Source: Nonomuraea endophytica
GTDB lineage: Bacteria; Actinomycetota; Actinomycetes; Streptosporangiales; Streptosporangiaceae
Assembly: GCF_014203235.1 (NCBI RefSeq)
Contig: NZ_JACHIN010000002.1
Location: 427,245 to 491,244, forward strand
DNA length: 64,000 nt
Direction of reading: 5' to 3'
The notes below the pieces were generated by a model that was not told where the DNA came from, ran no database searches, and saw only the letters and a list, made by a program, of their open reading frames with translations. Positions 56,885-64,000 of this stretch are shown here, piece after piece; the first letter of the stretch is position 1; each line of letters starts with the position of its first letter. The position numbers were made by a program, and so were the translations under genes.

Positions 56885-57739
56885 TCAGTCCAGCCGGGCC
56901 AGTTCGTCGTCGGTGAGTCGCAGGTCGGCGGCGGCCAGCGAGTCGAGGATCGTCGCCGGGCGGCTGGAGCCCGGGATCGGGATCACCACCGGGCTCCTGG
57001 CCAGCTCCCACGCCAGGCAGACCCGCTGCGGCGAGACCCCGCGCTCGGCCGCGACCTGCCCGAAGGCGGCGTGGCGGCTGCCGAGGCGGCCGACGTGGTT
57101 CATGCCGCCCAGCGGCTCCCACGGCAGGAACGCCACCCCCATCTCCTCGCAGACGTCCACCTCGGGCTCGCTGCTGCGAAAGCTCGGCGAGTACTGGTTC
57201 TGCACGCTCACCAGCCGCCCGCCGAGGATCTCGTTGGCCTGCCTGATCTGGGCCGGGTTCGCGTTGGAGATCCCGGCCATCCGGATCTTCCCGGCGTCGA
57301 GCAGGTCCACGAGCGTGCCGATCGACTCCTCGTACGGCACCGCCGGGTCGGGCCGGTGATGCTGGTAAAGCCCGATCGCCTCGACGCCCAGCGCCTTGAG
57401 CGAGCGGTCGCAGGCCTGCTTCAGGTACTCGGGACGGCCGTCCACGGCCCAGCGTCCGCGCGGCCGGGTGTGCCCGCCCTTGGTGGCCACGAGCACCGCG
57501 TCCTTGTCGCCGCCCCAGCTCGCCAGCGCCTTGGCGACGATGCGCTCGTTGTGCCCGACCTCGGCCTCCGTCGGCGTGTACGCGTCGGCGGTGTCGATCA
57601 GCGTGATCCCGGCGTCCAGGGCGGCGTGGATGGTCCTGATCGACTGCTCCTCGTCGGGCATGTGGCCCTCCACCGACATCGGCATCGCACCGAGCCCGAT
57701 GGCACTGACACTCATCTCACCGATCAGTCGTGTCTGCAT
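56885..57739 (-). CDS. Aldo/keto reductase
   Basis: 284 residues, TIM-barrel AKR with catalytic tetrad D49 and Y54 (DTADAYTP), K87 (ATKGG) and H128 (YQHHRPD); the NADPH site is IPGSSRP near the end. The start overlaps the end of the methyltransferase gene by 16 bases, so it is the last gene of the phospholipid operon. It may reduce an aldehyde or ketone of the lipid head group, but this is inference. Confidence 0.9.
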   Translation of the reverse strand: MQTRLIGEMSVSAIGLGAMPMSVEGHMPDEEQSIRTIHAALDAGITLIDTADAYTPTEAEVGHNERIVAKALASWGGDKDAVLVATKGGHTRPRGRWAVDGRPEYLKQACDRSLKALGVEAIGLYQHHRPDPAVPYEESIGTLVDLLDAGKIRMAGISNANPAQIRQANEILGGRLVSVQNQYSPSFRSSEPEVDVCEEMGVAFLPWEPLGGMNHVGRLGSRHAAFGQVAAERGVSPQRVCLAWELARSPVVIPIPGSSRPATILDSLAAADLRLTDDELARLD

Positions 57740-58512
57740 GCGTCCATGGTCATACATTCCGGCCGCTGAGTCGCCGTGGTCACCGTGAACAGGCCGACCT
57801 TCTCCCGTCTGCTGACGACGTCGGCGTACCCGGCCTCGACGGCCCAGGTGTGCAGTTGCTCGGCCGAGCGGCACTTCATCACCCACAGCCGCCCGTCGCG
57901 GTTGGGCAGCACGTTGGCGATGAACTCCAGCTGCGGGTGGCGGGTCTGCGTGGTGAAGATCAGCACGCCGTCGTGGGCGAGCAGGTCGCGCAGCCTGGCC
58001 AGGGACTTCCTGATCGTCTCGTCGTCCAGGATCAGCTCGTACAGTCCGCTGACCACGATGATGTCGGCCGGCCGGTCCAGCGGCTCGGGGTCGAAGGCGT
58101 CGCCGCGCTCGTAGCGGACGTTCGCCAGGCCGCGTTCCTTGGCCAGTTCCCTGCCCAGGCGCAGGCCGTCGGCGGCCAGGTCGCGGCAGACCACCTCGAC
58201 CTCGGGCTGCTCCCTGGCCACGTCCTGCAGGTAGCGGCCGGGCCCGGCGGCCACGTCGAGGATCAGCGCGCGGCCCGCCCTGGCCGACACCTCGTCCCTG
58301 ATGACCTCCTTGAGCAGGTCACGGCGGGCGCGGATGGCCCGCCAGCCGACCGAGTTCAGGTAGATCCGGTCGAGGGGCCAGCCGTGGGCCTTGTTGACGT
58401 AGACGTAGTCGAGCATGGTGCCGCTGTCGAAGCCGTGGCGGTAGCCGATGCGGATGCCGCGGCTGGTCCGGCCGGCGGTGCGCATCAGGAGCCGCATGAG
58501 TGCCCACTTCAT
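57724..58512 (-). CDS. Class I SAM methyltransferase of the phospholipid operon (YnbC C-terminal-like)
   Basis: 262 residues. The SAM motif LDVAAGPGRYL is at about 85-95. The N-terminal YRHGFDSGTMLDYVYVNKAHG segment is a hallmark I associate with the methyltransferase half of YnbC-type proteins, which neighbour CDP-alcohol phosphotransferases in Proteobacteria. The hydrolase half of YnbC is absent. It lies 6 bases from the PlsC-like gene and overlaps the aldo/keto reductase. Probable role: methylation of a lipid intermediate. Confidence 0.8.
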   Translation of the reverse strand: MKWALMRLLMRTAGRTSRGIRIGYRHGFDSGTMLDYVYVNKAHGWPLDRIYLNSVGWRAIRARRDLLKEVIRDEVSARAGRALILDVAAGPGRYLQDVAREQPEVEVVCRDLAADGLRLGRELAKERGLANVRYERGDAFDPEPLDRPADIIVVSGLYELILDDETIRKSLARLRDLLAHDGVLIFTTQTRHPQLEFIANVLPNRDGRLWVMKCRSAEQLHTWAVEAGYADVVSRREKVGLFTVTTATQRPECMTMDACRHD

Positions 58513-58518
58513 GAAATT

Positions 58519-59100
58519 TCACCCTTCGGGAGTTGTCGGGAGCTGTCGGGAGCGCATGAGCTGATGTGCCGTCTTCAGGTCGGGGACGGGCGGCAGGAAG
58601 CGGACCGTCACCGGGGCGCGGCTCAGGCGGCCGTGCACCGGCAGCACCCGGCCGGTCCCCTCCAGCAGCACCGGGACGATCGGGACACCGGCCGCCTCGG
58701 CCAGCCGCGCCGCGCCGCCGTGGAACTCGCCGACGCGGCCGTCGCGCGAGCGGGTGCCCTCCGGGTAGACGACCAGGACCCGGCCTTGGTCCAGCAGTTG
58801 TACGGCTGCCGCCAGGTCCCTGGACCCGCCGCCGCCGCGCCGTACCGGGAAGCCGGAGACCAGCGTCCGGCAGACCAGCGCCCGCGCCCGGGTGGCGAAC
58901 CAGTAGTCGGCGGCGGCCGCCACCGACGGGCGCAGCCGCGCGGGCAGCGCGGCCAGCAGCGCGGCGGTGTCGGCGTGGGAGCAGTGGTTGGCGACCACGA
59001 CGCACGGCCCGCCCGGCACCGGGCCCTCGACGGCCAGGCCGCCGCTGCACGCGAAGGCGGTACGCCACAGCCGCCGCCGCATCGCGGCCCCGAGCCTCAC
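58519..59100 (-). CDS. PlsC-like 1-acyl-glycerol-3-phosphate acyltransferase
   Basis: 193 residues from GTG 59100, which overlaps the stop of the CdsA-like gene (GTGA). The acyltransferase boxes are H39 and D44 in NHCSHAD and the YPEGTRSRDG loop. It is shorter than typical PlsC and lacks an obvious N-terminal membrane helix. It should acylate a lysophospholipid-type acceptor within the operon's pathway. Confidence 0.88.
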   Translation of the reverse strand: MRLGAAMRRRLWRTAFACSGGLAVEGPVPGGPCVVVANHCSHADTAALLAALPARLRPSVAAAADYWFATRARALVCRTLVSGFPVRRGGGGSRDLAAAVQLLDQGRVLVVYPEGTRSRDGRVGEFHGGAARLAEAAGVPIVPVLLEGTGRVLPVHGRLSRAPVTVRFLPPVPDLKTAHQLMRSRQLPTTPEG

Positions 59101-59882
59101 GGCAGCACCACCACGACGGCCAGCGCCACGAGCAGCGAGTCCACGCGGTCCAGCAGGCCGCCGAAGCCGGGCAGCCAGGTGCCCGCGTCCTTGACCCCGG
59201 CGCCCCGCTTGAGCATCGACTCCAGCAGGTCGCCGAGCGGCGCCCCGGCGGCCACGGCCAGCGCGGTGACCGGCGCGAGCTCGCCCAGCAGGAACAGGAC
59301 GGTCAGACCGCCCGCGGCGCCGCCCACGACCCCGCCCCAGGTCTTGGCCGGGGACAACGGCGACAGCGCCGGGCCGCCCAGCAGCCTGCCGCCGCACCAG
59401 GCGCAGACGTCGGCCAGCGCGACGGCCAGCACGAGGGCGAACGCGGTCCCCGGGGCGAGTGTGGCCAGGGCGCTCAGCGGCGCGATCCAGAGCAGCCCGA
59501 AGACCGAGTACGCGGCCCGCCTGCCGCCGTCCTCGGCGTCGCCGCCGAGCACCGGGACGAGAACGAGCGCCAGCAGCAGCAACGGCCCCGCGGCGAGCGG
59601 CGAGGGCAGGAACGGCAGCACGGCGACGGCGCCGGCCAGGATCAGGGCCTCCGGCGGGCGCAGCCGGACCAGCCGGGCGTACTCGGCGGCGCACACGACG
59701 CCCAGCGCCGCCGCCAGCGCCGCCGCGCCGACCGGACCGGCCAGCAGCGCCAGCGTCACCACCGGGGCGGCCACGGCCCAGGTCAGCCAGCGCTGGACGA
59801 GCTCGCGCCGGTGCGAGATCCACACGGCCACGCCGCTGGCGCCGAGCGCGCCGGCCAGGAAGGGAGCGGTCTCGAGTATCAC
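59097..59882 (-). CDS. CdsA-like phosphatidate cytidylyltransferase
   Basis: 261 residues with about eight membrane segments. The CDP-diacylglycerol synthase signature is clear: SPAKTWGG followed by GDLLESMLKRGAGVKD and LPGFGGLLDRVDS. GTG 59882 overlaps the upstream stop (GTGA). It should supply CDP-activated lipid to the phosphotransferase encoded just upstream. A second CdsA for housekeeping lipid synthesis is expected elsewhere. Confidence 0.92.
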   Translation of the reverse strand: MILETAPFLAGALGASGVAVWISHRRELVQRWLTWAVAAPVVTLALLAGPVGAAALAAALGVVCAAEYARLVRLRPPEALILAGAVAVLPFLPSPLAAGPLLLLALVLVPVLGGDAEDGGRRAAYSVFGLLWIAPLSALATLAPGTAFALVLAVALADVCAWCGGRLLGGPALSPLSPAKTWGGVVGGAAGGLTVLFLLGELAPVTALAVAAGAPLGDLLESMLKRGAGVKDAGTWLPGFGGLLDRVDSLLVALAVVVVLP

Positions 59883-60451
59883 GCCAGCTCCCTTCCGATG
59901 CGCGCCAGCCGTACCAGAGCGGTGATCGCCGAGCCGGCGGCGAGCACGATCAGCCACGGCGCCCAGCCCGTGAGGGCGAAGGCGGCCAGCAGCACGCAGC
60001 GCTCGGTCTTGCCCACGGGGCCGCCCTGCGCGCGCCGCGCCCCCGCGGCGGCACCGGCCAGGGCGATCCACGACGGCAAGGTGGCCGCCAGCGCCGTGGT
60101 CGCGACCAGCGCGGGCGGGGCCAGGACGAGGCAGCCGGCGAGCACGGCCAGTTCGGCCAGGCGGTCGCCCAGCTCGTTGACGACGGCGCCGAACCGGGTG
60201 GCGCGCCCGCTCTCGCGGGCGACGCCGCCGTCGAGGTTGGCGCAGGCCAGCCGGGCGGCCAGGAGCAGCGCGACGGCGAGCGCGGCGAGCGGCCCGGGAC
60301 GAGTGGTCGCCAGTACGGCTCCCGCCGCGGCCGCGAAGGCGACCCCGGCGGCGGTGATGGCCCACGGGGGTACCTCACGGGCGACCAGGAGGGTGCGCAC
60401 GCCACCCAGCCGGGCGGCGTACCAGGGCTTGAGTGCGTAGAGGCCGTTCAT
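59879..60451 (-). CDS. CDP-alcohol phosphatidyltransferase with altered aspartate motif (YnbA-like)
   Basis: 190 residues with about five to six membrane segments. The family motif D-x2-D-G-x2-A-R-x8-G-x3-D-x3-D reads A71-N-L-D74-G75-G-V-A78-R79 ... G88-A-V-V-N92-E-L-G-D96. So the first aspartate is alanine and the third is asparagine, two of four metal/catalytic positions. I recall an N at the third position in YnbA-type enzymes, so this may mark a subfamily and not a loss of activity. First gene of the five-gene lipid operon; no good ribosome site is visible. Confidence 0.85.
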   Translation of the reverse strand: MNGLYALKPWYAARLGGVRTLLVAREVPPWAITAAGVAFAAAAGAVLATTRPGPLAALAVALLLAARLACANLDGGVARESGRATRFGAVVNELGDRLAELAVLAGCLVLAPPALVATTALAATLPSWIALAGAAAGARRAQGGPVGKTERCVLLAAFALTGWAPWLIVLAAGSAITALVRLARIGRELA

Positions 60452-60455
60452 ATGA

Positions 60456-60471
60456 CCAGGTTCTGACCTGG
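60456..60471. promoter_or_regulatory. Inverted repeat upstream of the phospholipid operon
   Basis: CCAGGT-TCTG-ACCTGG is a perfect 6-4-6 inverted repeat starting 5 bases before the ATG of the CDP-alcohol phosphotransferase. It could be an operator, or a hairpin at the extreme 5' end of the message, and explains the lack of a ribosome site there. Confidence 0.5.
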
Positions 60472-60614
60472 AGGCGGGCCGACACATGGGGCTTTAAGCG
60501 CATATGAGGTGAGTAGCCCTACTCAACCCGTCAAAGGATCGAACGTTCTTGAGGTTGTGGTGGAACTTCGCCGGATATGAGGCTCAACATGACCCGCCGA
60601 CCGATTGGTGCGAT

Positions 60615-61619
60615 ATGAACCCCATGCGCATCCTGGGCCAGGATCTGGCGCTGGACCTCGGAGCAGCCAGCACCCAGATCTACGCCAGGAAGCGCGGCAT
60701 CGTCATCAACGAACCCTCACTCGTCGTCCGCTGCTCCACCACCGGCAAGGTGATCGGCTACGGCGCCGACACCCCGGCGGGCACCGGCCCCGAACCCGTC
60801 GCGATCCGGCCCGTCGTCGGCGGCGTCCCCGCCGACGTGGACCTGACCACGCGCATGATCAGGCACTTCCTGCGCAAGGTGCACGGGCATCCGTTCTCCC
60901 GTCCGCGCATGGTCATCGCGCTGCCCGCCGACAGCACGGGCTTCGCCGGCAACGCCCTGCGCGACCTGGCCTTCCAGGCGGAAGCCCGGCGCGTCTACCT
61001 CGTCCACCACGGCCTGGCCGCCGCGCTCGGCGCCGGGCTGCCGGTCAGGGAGGCGGCCGGGAACATGATCATCGACATCGGCCGCGACACCACCAGGATC
61101 GCCGTCGTCTCGTGCGCCAGCGTCGTACACGCAGCCACCGTCCAATCCGGCGGCGCCGACGTCAACCGGGCCATCGTCGCCCAGGTCAAGCACGACCACG
61201 GCCTCGACATCACCGAACAGTCCGCCGAGGTGGCCAAACGCGGCATCGGCTCGGCCTGGCGGCCGGTGAACCGGACCGCGAGCGTGCGGGGCGTCGACCG
61301 CTCCGGCCGGACCGGGATCGTGGCGATCTCGGCCGGGCAGGTGTACGAGGCGACCCGGCAGACCGTCACCATGATCGTACGAGCCGCCCGCGAGGTCATC
61401 GAACGCTGCTCCCCCGACCTGGCCGCCGACGTGGCCGACCGGGGCGCGGTGCTGACCGGCGGCGGCGCGCTCATGCGCGGGCTGGCGCGGCGGCTGCGGC
61501 TCGAACTGGAGGTGCCTGTCCAGCGGGCCGAACGCCCGGTCGAGACGGTCGCGCTGGGCCTCGGCCGCTGCGTGGACGACATCGGCCGGATCAGCAGGGA
61601 CACGCTGATGCAGCCGTAG
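60615..61619 (+). CDS. MreB-like actin-family protein
   Basis: 334 residues from ATG 60615. Actin-fold motifs: phosphate-1 loop LALDLGAASTQIYARKRGIVINEPSLV, phosphate-2 region MIIDIGRDTTRIAVV and adenosine motif VLTGGGALMRGLARRL. It is divergent from canonical MreB (DIGRDTT for DIGGGTT), and no mreC/mreD follows, so it is an accessory Mbl/MreB paralogue. In actinomycetes such proteins act in spore wall synthesis. Divergent from the phospholipid operon, with 163 bases between. Confidence 0.85.
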   Translation: MNPMRILGQDLALDLGAASTQIYARKRGIVINEPSLVVRCSTTGKVIGYGADTPAGTGPEPVAIRPVVGGVPADVDLTTRMIRHFLRKVHGHPFSRPRMVIALPADSTGFAGNALRDLAFQAEARRVYLVHHGLAAALGAGLPVREAAGNMIIDIGRDTTRIAVVSCASVVHAATVQSGGADVNRAIVAQVKHDHGLDITEQSAEVAKRGIGSAWRPVNRTASVRGVDRSGRTGIVAISAGQVYEATRQTVTMIVRAAREVIERCSPDLAADVADRGAVLTGGGALMRGLARRLRLELEVPVQRAERPVETVALGLGRCVDDIGRISRDTLMQP

Positions 61620-61628
61620 GGTCGAAGA

Positions 61629-63830
61629 ATGGACGACACGCCGCGCCTCGGCTCGCTCGGCCCGGTGAGTGCGGGGCTGATCGAGCTGGACCTGCTCGGC
61701 CCGGTGCGCGCGCGGCGTGGGCCGGTTGAACTTGATCTGGGTTCGCCCAAGCAGCGGCTGCTGCTGGCCGCCCTGGCCCTGGCCGACGGCCGTACGCTCG
61801 GCCGTGACCAGCTGATCGACGTGCTGTGGGCTGACGACCCGCCTGCCACCGCCCGCAACGTCCTGCGGACCTACGCCTCCCGGCTGCGCGGCGTGCTCGG
61901 TCGTGAGGCGCTGGTGTCCGTCGGGTCCGGCTACCGGCTTGTCCCTGTGCTTACTGATCTGGCGGAGTTCGAGCGGCTGCGGGATGCCGGGCGGCTGTCT
62001 GACGCGCTTGCCCTGTGGCGGGGTGAGGCTCTGGCCGACCTGTCCGGTCCCTATGCCGAGGCCACGCGGGCCGGGCTGGAGGAGCGGCGGCTGGCCGTGC
62101 TGGAGCTTCGCCTGGCCGCCGACCTGGAGGCCGGGGTGGAGGTTACCGGTGAGCTGAGCGCGCTGGTGGCGGCGTACCCGCTGCGGGAGAGCGTGCGCGC
62201 CCTGCTGATGCGGGCGCTGTACCGGGGCGGGCGGCAGGCGGAGGCGATCGGGGTGTTCACCGAGGCGCGGCGCGTGCTGGACGAGGAGCTGGGAGTCGAG
62301 CCGTCTGCCGAACTCGCCGACGTCTACCAACAGCTCATCACAGGCACCCTCCCCACAGCCCCGCTCACCGCCGGTACGGCAGGCCCGGTTCCTGCCCAGT
62401 TGCCGGGCGACATTCCCGATTTCACCGGGCGGCAGGAGGTCGTGGAGGCGGTCGAGGAGCTCCTGCGGACCGGCGTGGTGGCGATCTCCGGGCTCGGCGG
62501 CGTCGGGAAGACGGCGCTGGCCGTTCACGTCGCCCATCGGGTCAGGGAGCGGTATTCCGACGGCCAGCTCCACGTGGACCTGCGCGGCGCGGGCGCGGAC
62601 CCGGCCGACCCCGCCCTGGTGCTCGAACGCTTCCTCGACGCCCTCGGCGCCGACCGCATCCCGCCCGACCCGGAGCAACGGGCCGCCCTGCTACGCACGC
62701 TGACCGTGGACAGGCGGGCGCTGTTCCTGCTGGACAACGCGGCCTCGGCGGCCCAGGTCCGGCCGCTGCTGCCGTCCGGGCCAGGCAGCGGAGTACTGGT
62801 CACCAGCCGCGCCCGCCTGTCCGACCTCACCGGCGCCCGGCACGTGGACCTCGACGTGCCACCGGAACACGAAGCCGTCGCCCTGTTCGCCGCAGTCGCC
62901 CGGCTCCCCTCCGGGCCGACGACCGCGCCGGTTCCTTCCGAGCAGACGCCCGCGCGGGATTCCTCCGGACGGACGGCCACGCGGGTTCCCACCGAGCAGA
63001 CGGCCGCGTCGGATCCCGCCAGGGAGACGGTCCCCTCCGGGGAGGCGGTCGCGCGGGTGGTTCAGGCGTGCGGGTATCTGCCGCTGGCCGTGCGGGTGGC
63101 CGGGGCGCGGCTGGCGGCACGGCCTCGGTGGAGTGTCGAGGACCTGCTGACCCGGCTGTCCGCGCAGCGGCTGGGTGAGTTGCGGGTGGGGGATGTGGGG
63201 GTGGAGGCGTCGTTCGCGCTGAGTTATGACCAGCTTGGGGAAGAACTGGCCAGGGGGTTTCGGCGGCTGGCCGTACCCGACAGCGCTGAACTGACCGTGG
63301 AACTGGCGGCGGCGGTGCTCGGCCGCGACGCGCGGGAAGCCGAGCGGACCTGCGAGGAGCTTGTGGACCTCAGCCTGCTGGAGTCGGCGGCGGCCGGTCG
63401 CTACCGCTACCACGACCTGCTGCGGGACTTCGCGCTCGCCCGCACGCCCGAGGCGGAGCGGCGCGCGGCGCTCGCCACCGTTCAGGCGAGCTGGCTGGCG
63501 GCCGTCACCGGCGCGGCCGAGCGTGCCATGACCGATCCCGGCGCCCGCGAACTGCTGCTGGAGGAGGCGTCGTGCCTGGCCGCCATGGACCGGCGGCATC
63601 GCGGCGCGCCCGACCCCGAGCTGACGGTGGGCAGCACGCTCGTGGTGGCCCGCGCGCTGGCCCTGGTGGGGGCGCTCGACCCGCCGCCCGCCGACCCGTT
63701 CTCCCCCGCCGACCCCAGGATCGCCTACGCCCGCGGCCTGCTCGCCCTGGGACTGTGGGAGGCCGGCGCGCACCAGGTCGTCCACGGCAAGGCCGCCCTG
63801 GAGGCCGCTCTGGCAGCGCTCGGGCGTTGA
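61629..63830 (+). CDS. AfsR/SARP-family regulator with NB-ARC ATPase domain
   Basis: 733 residues. It begins with an OmpR-like winged helix (about 20-95: LDLGSPKQRLLLAALALA, ARNVLRTYASRLRGVLG), then a bacterial transcriptional activation domain (about 100-240). An NB-ARC ATPase follows with P-loop GLGGVGKT (288-295) and FLLDNAAS. A Thr/Glu/Pro-rich insertion at about 430-475 with EQT and GRTA repeats interrupts the domain. The C-terminus lacks a long TPR array. Such proteins activate secondary metabolism; no biosynthetic cluster is visible here. It lies 9 bases after the MreB-like gene. Confidence 0.9.
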   Translation: MDDTPRLGSLGPVSAGLIELDLLGPVRARRGPVELDLGSPKQRLLLAALALADGRTLGRDQLIDVLWADDPPATARNVLRTYASRLRGVLGREALVSVGSGYRLVPVLTDLAEFERLRDAGRLSDALALWRGEALADLSGPYAEATRAGLEERRLAVLELRLAADLEAGVEVTGELSALVAAYPLRESVRALLMRALYRGGRQAEAIGVFTEARRVLDEELGVEPSAELADVYQQLITGTLPTAPLTAGTAGPVPAQLPGDIPDFTGRQEVVEAVEELLRTGVVAISGLGGVGKTALAVHVAHRVRERYSDGQLHVDLRGAGADPADPALVLERFLDALGADRIPPDPEQRAALLRTLTVDRRALFLLDNAASAAQVRPLLPSGPGSGVLVTSRARLSDLTGARHVDLDVPPEHEAVALFAAVARLPSGPTTAPVPSEQTPARDSSGRTATRVPTEQTAASDPARETVPSGEAVARVVQACGYLPLAVRVAGARLAARPRWSVEDLLTRLSAQRLGELRVGDVGVEASFALSYDQLGEELARGFRRLAVPDSAELTVELAAAVLGRDAREAERTCEELVDLSLLESAAAGRYRYHDLLRDFALARTPEAERRAALATVQASWLAAVTGAAERAMTDPGARELLLEEASCLAAMDRRHRGAPDPELTVGSTLVVARALALVGALDPPPADPFSPADPRIAYARGLLALGLWEAGAHQVVHGKAALEAALAALGR

Positions 63831-63877
63831 AGGCTGATTCCATCGTTCTTCAACACGTGCGCTCCAGGCTGTTCCCC

Positions 63878-64000
63878 ATGACCGGTATCGAAGGATTCAC
63901 CTACCAGCGCGTCCCCGTCGACGCGGACGTCTCGCTCAACGTGGCCGTCGGCGGCTCCGGCTCGCCGATCGTTCTCCTGCACGGCTTCCCGCAGACCCAC
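63878..64000 (+). CDS. Alpha/beta-hydrolase, 5' part (epoxide hydrolase/dehalogenase-like)
   Basis: 41 codons from ATG 63878 run off the window. The visible LNVAVGGSGSPIVLLHGFPQTH has the HGFPQTH oxyanion motif of epoxide-hydrolase and fluoroacetate-dehalogenase-type enzymes. The catalytic residues are outside the window. It starts 47 bases after the AfsR-type gene. Confidence 0.75.
   Translation, partial: MTGIEGFTYQRVPVDADVSLNVAVGGSGSPIVLLHGFPQTH

Noticed and set aside
1..64000. Mobile element or prophage
   Set aside because: No transposase, integrase, phage structural gene or terminal direct repeat was seen; base composition and codon use look even.

Overview
The window is very GC-rich, with frequent GTG/TTG starts, many 4-base stop/start overlaps, tRNA-His without an encoded CCA, TANNNT boxes 6-7 bases before start codons, and gene families typical of Actinomycetota (DUF2510, DUF4032, DUF5302, AfsR/SARP regulator, NgcEFG-type importer, LuxR regulators). 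It is most likely a filamentous actinomycete chromosome, plausibly Streptosporangiales; the order-level guess is inference. I saw no phage genes, insertion sequences, CRISPR array, rRNA or origin.

Layout. 1-640: end of a membrane-associated operon, then a low-complexity spacer with tandem repeats. 1195-5100: a pyridoxamine-oxidase-like gene divergent from a MocR regulator, with a 13-bp inverted repeat between them, then a phosphotransferase and an SDR. 5782-12753: a signalling cassette of two transmembrane Ser/Thr kinases, a membrane pseudokinase and a DUF2510 membrane protein. 12776-18186: oligoribonuclease, tRNA-His with terminator, small regulators, lysine 6-aminotransferase, HdeD-like protein, F420/FMN-type oxidoreductase and hemolysin III. 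18228-24492: class B PBP, a spermidine-synthase-like protein, a LuxR-type two-component pair and a secreted serine beta-lactamase-fold protein.

24476-35832 is one compact nine-gene minus-strand operon: GH42 beta-galactosidase, two GcvP-like PLP proteins with altered active-site loops, an AcoX/NAD-kinase-like protein, an SDR, a sugar ABC importer and a GH63-like glycosidase. A divergent GntR regulator sits beside a 22-bp palindrome. This operon is the best candidate for an undescribed catabolic pathway. 36652-43143: pirin, MBL-fold hydrolase, ngcEFG importer with a ROK-type operator, pterin dehydratase and a Cu/Zn-SOD-like lipoprotein. 43520-52309: LtrA, an NTF2-like protein, an aminotransferase/PfkB operon with a TetR regulator, an HTH-ClpN-ClpX-zinc-finger fusion with its own operator, a class II aldolase, and a head-to-head DUF885/DUF4032 pair.

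52447-54344: three Roadblock/LC7 proteins and a probable DNA-binding partner. 54389-56812: an alpha/beta hydrolase with a long palindrome over its start, a secreted double-psi-barrel protein behind a c-di-AMP (ydaO) riboswitch, and a DUF5302 gene with a strong terminator. 56885-60451: a coupled phospholipid operon (CDP-alcohol phosphotransferase, CdsA, PlsC, methyltransferase, aldo/keto reductase). 60615-64000: divergent from it, an MreB-like protein, an AfsR-type regulator and the start of another alpha/beta hydrolase. Much of the window concerns envelope sensing and remodelling (kinases, PBP, c-di-AMP, MreB, phospholipids) and glycan or sugar uptake.
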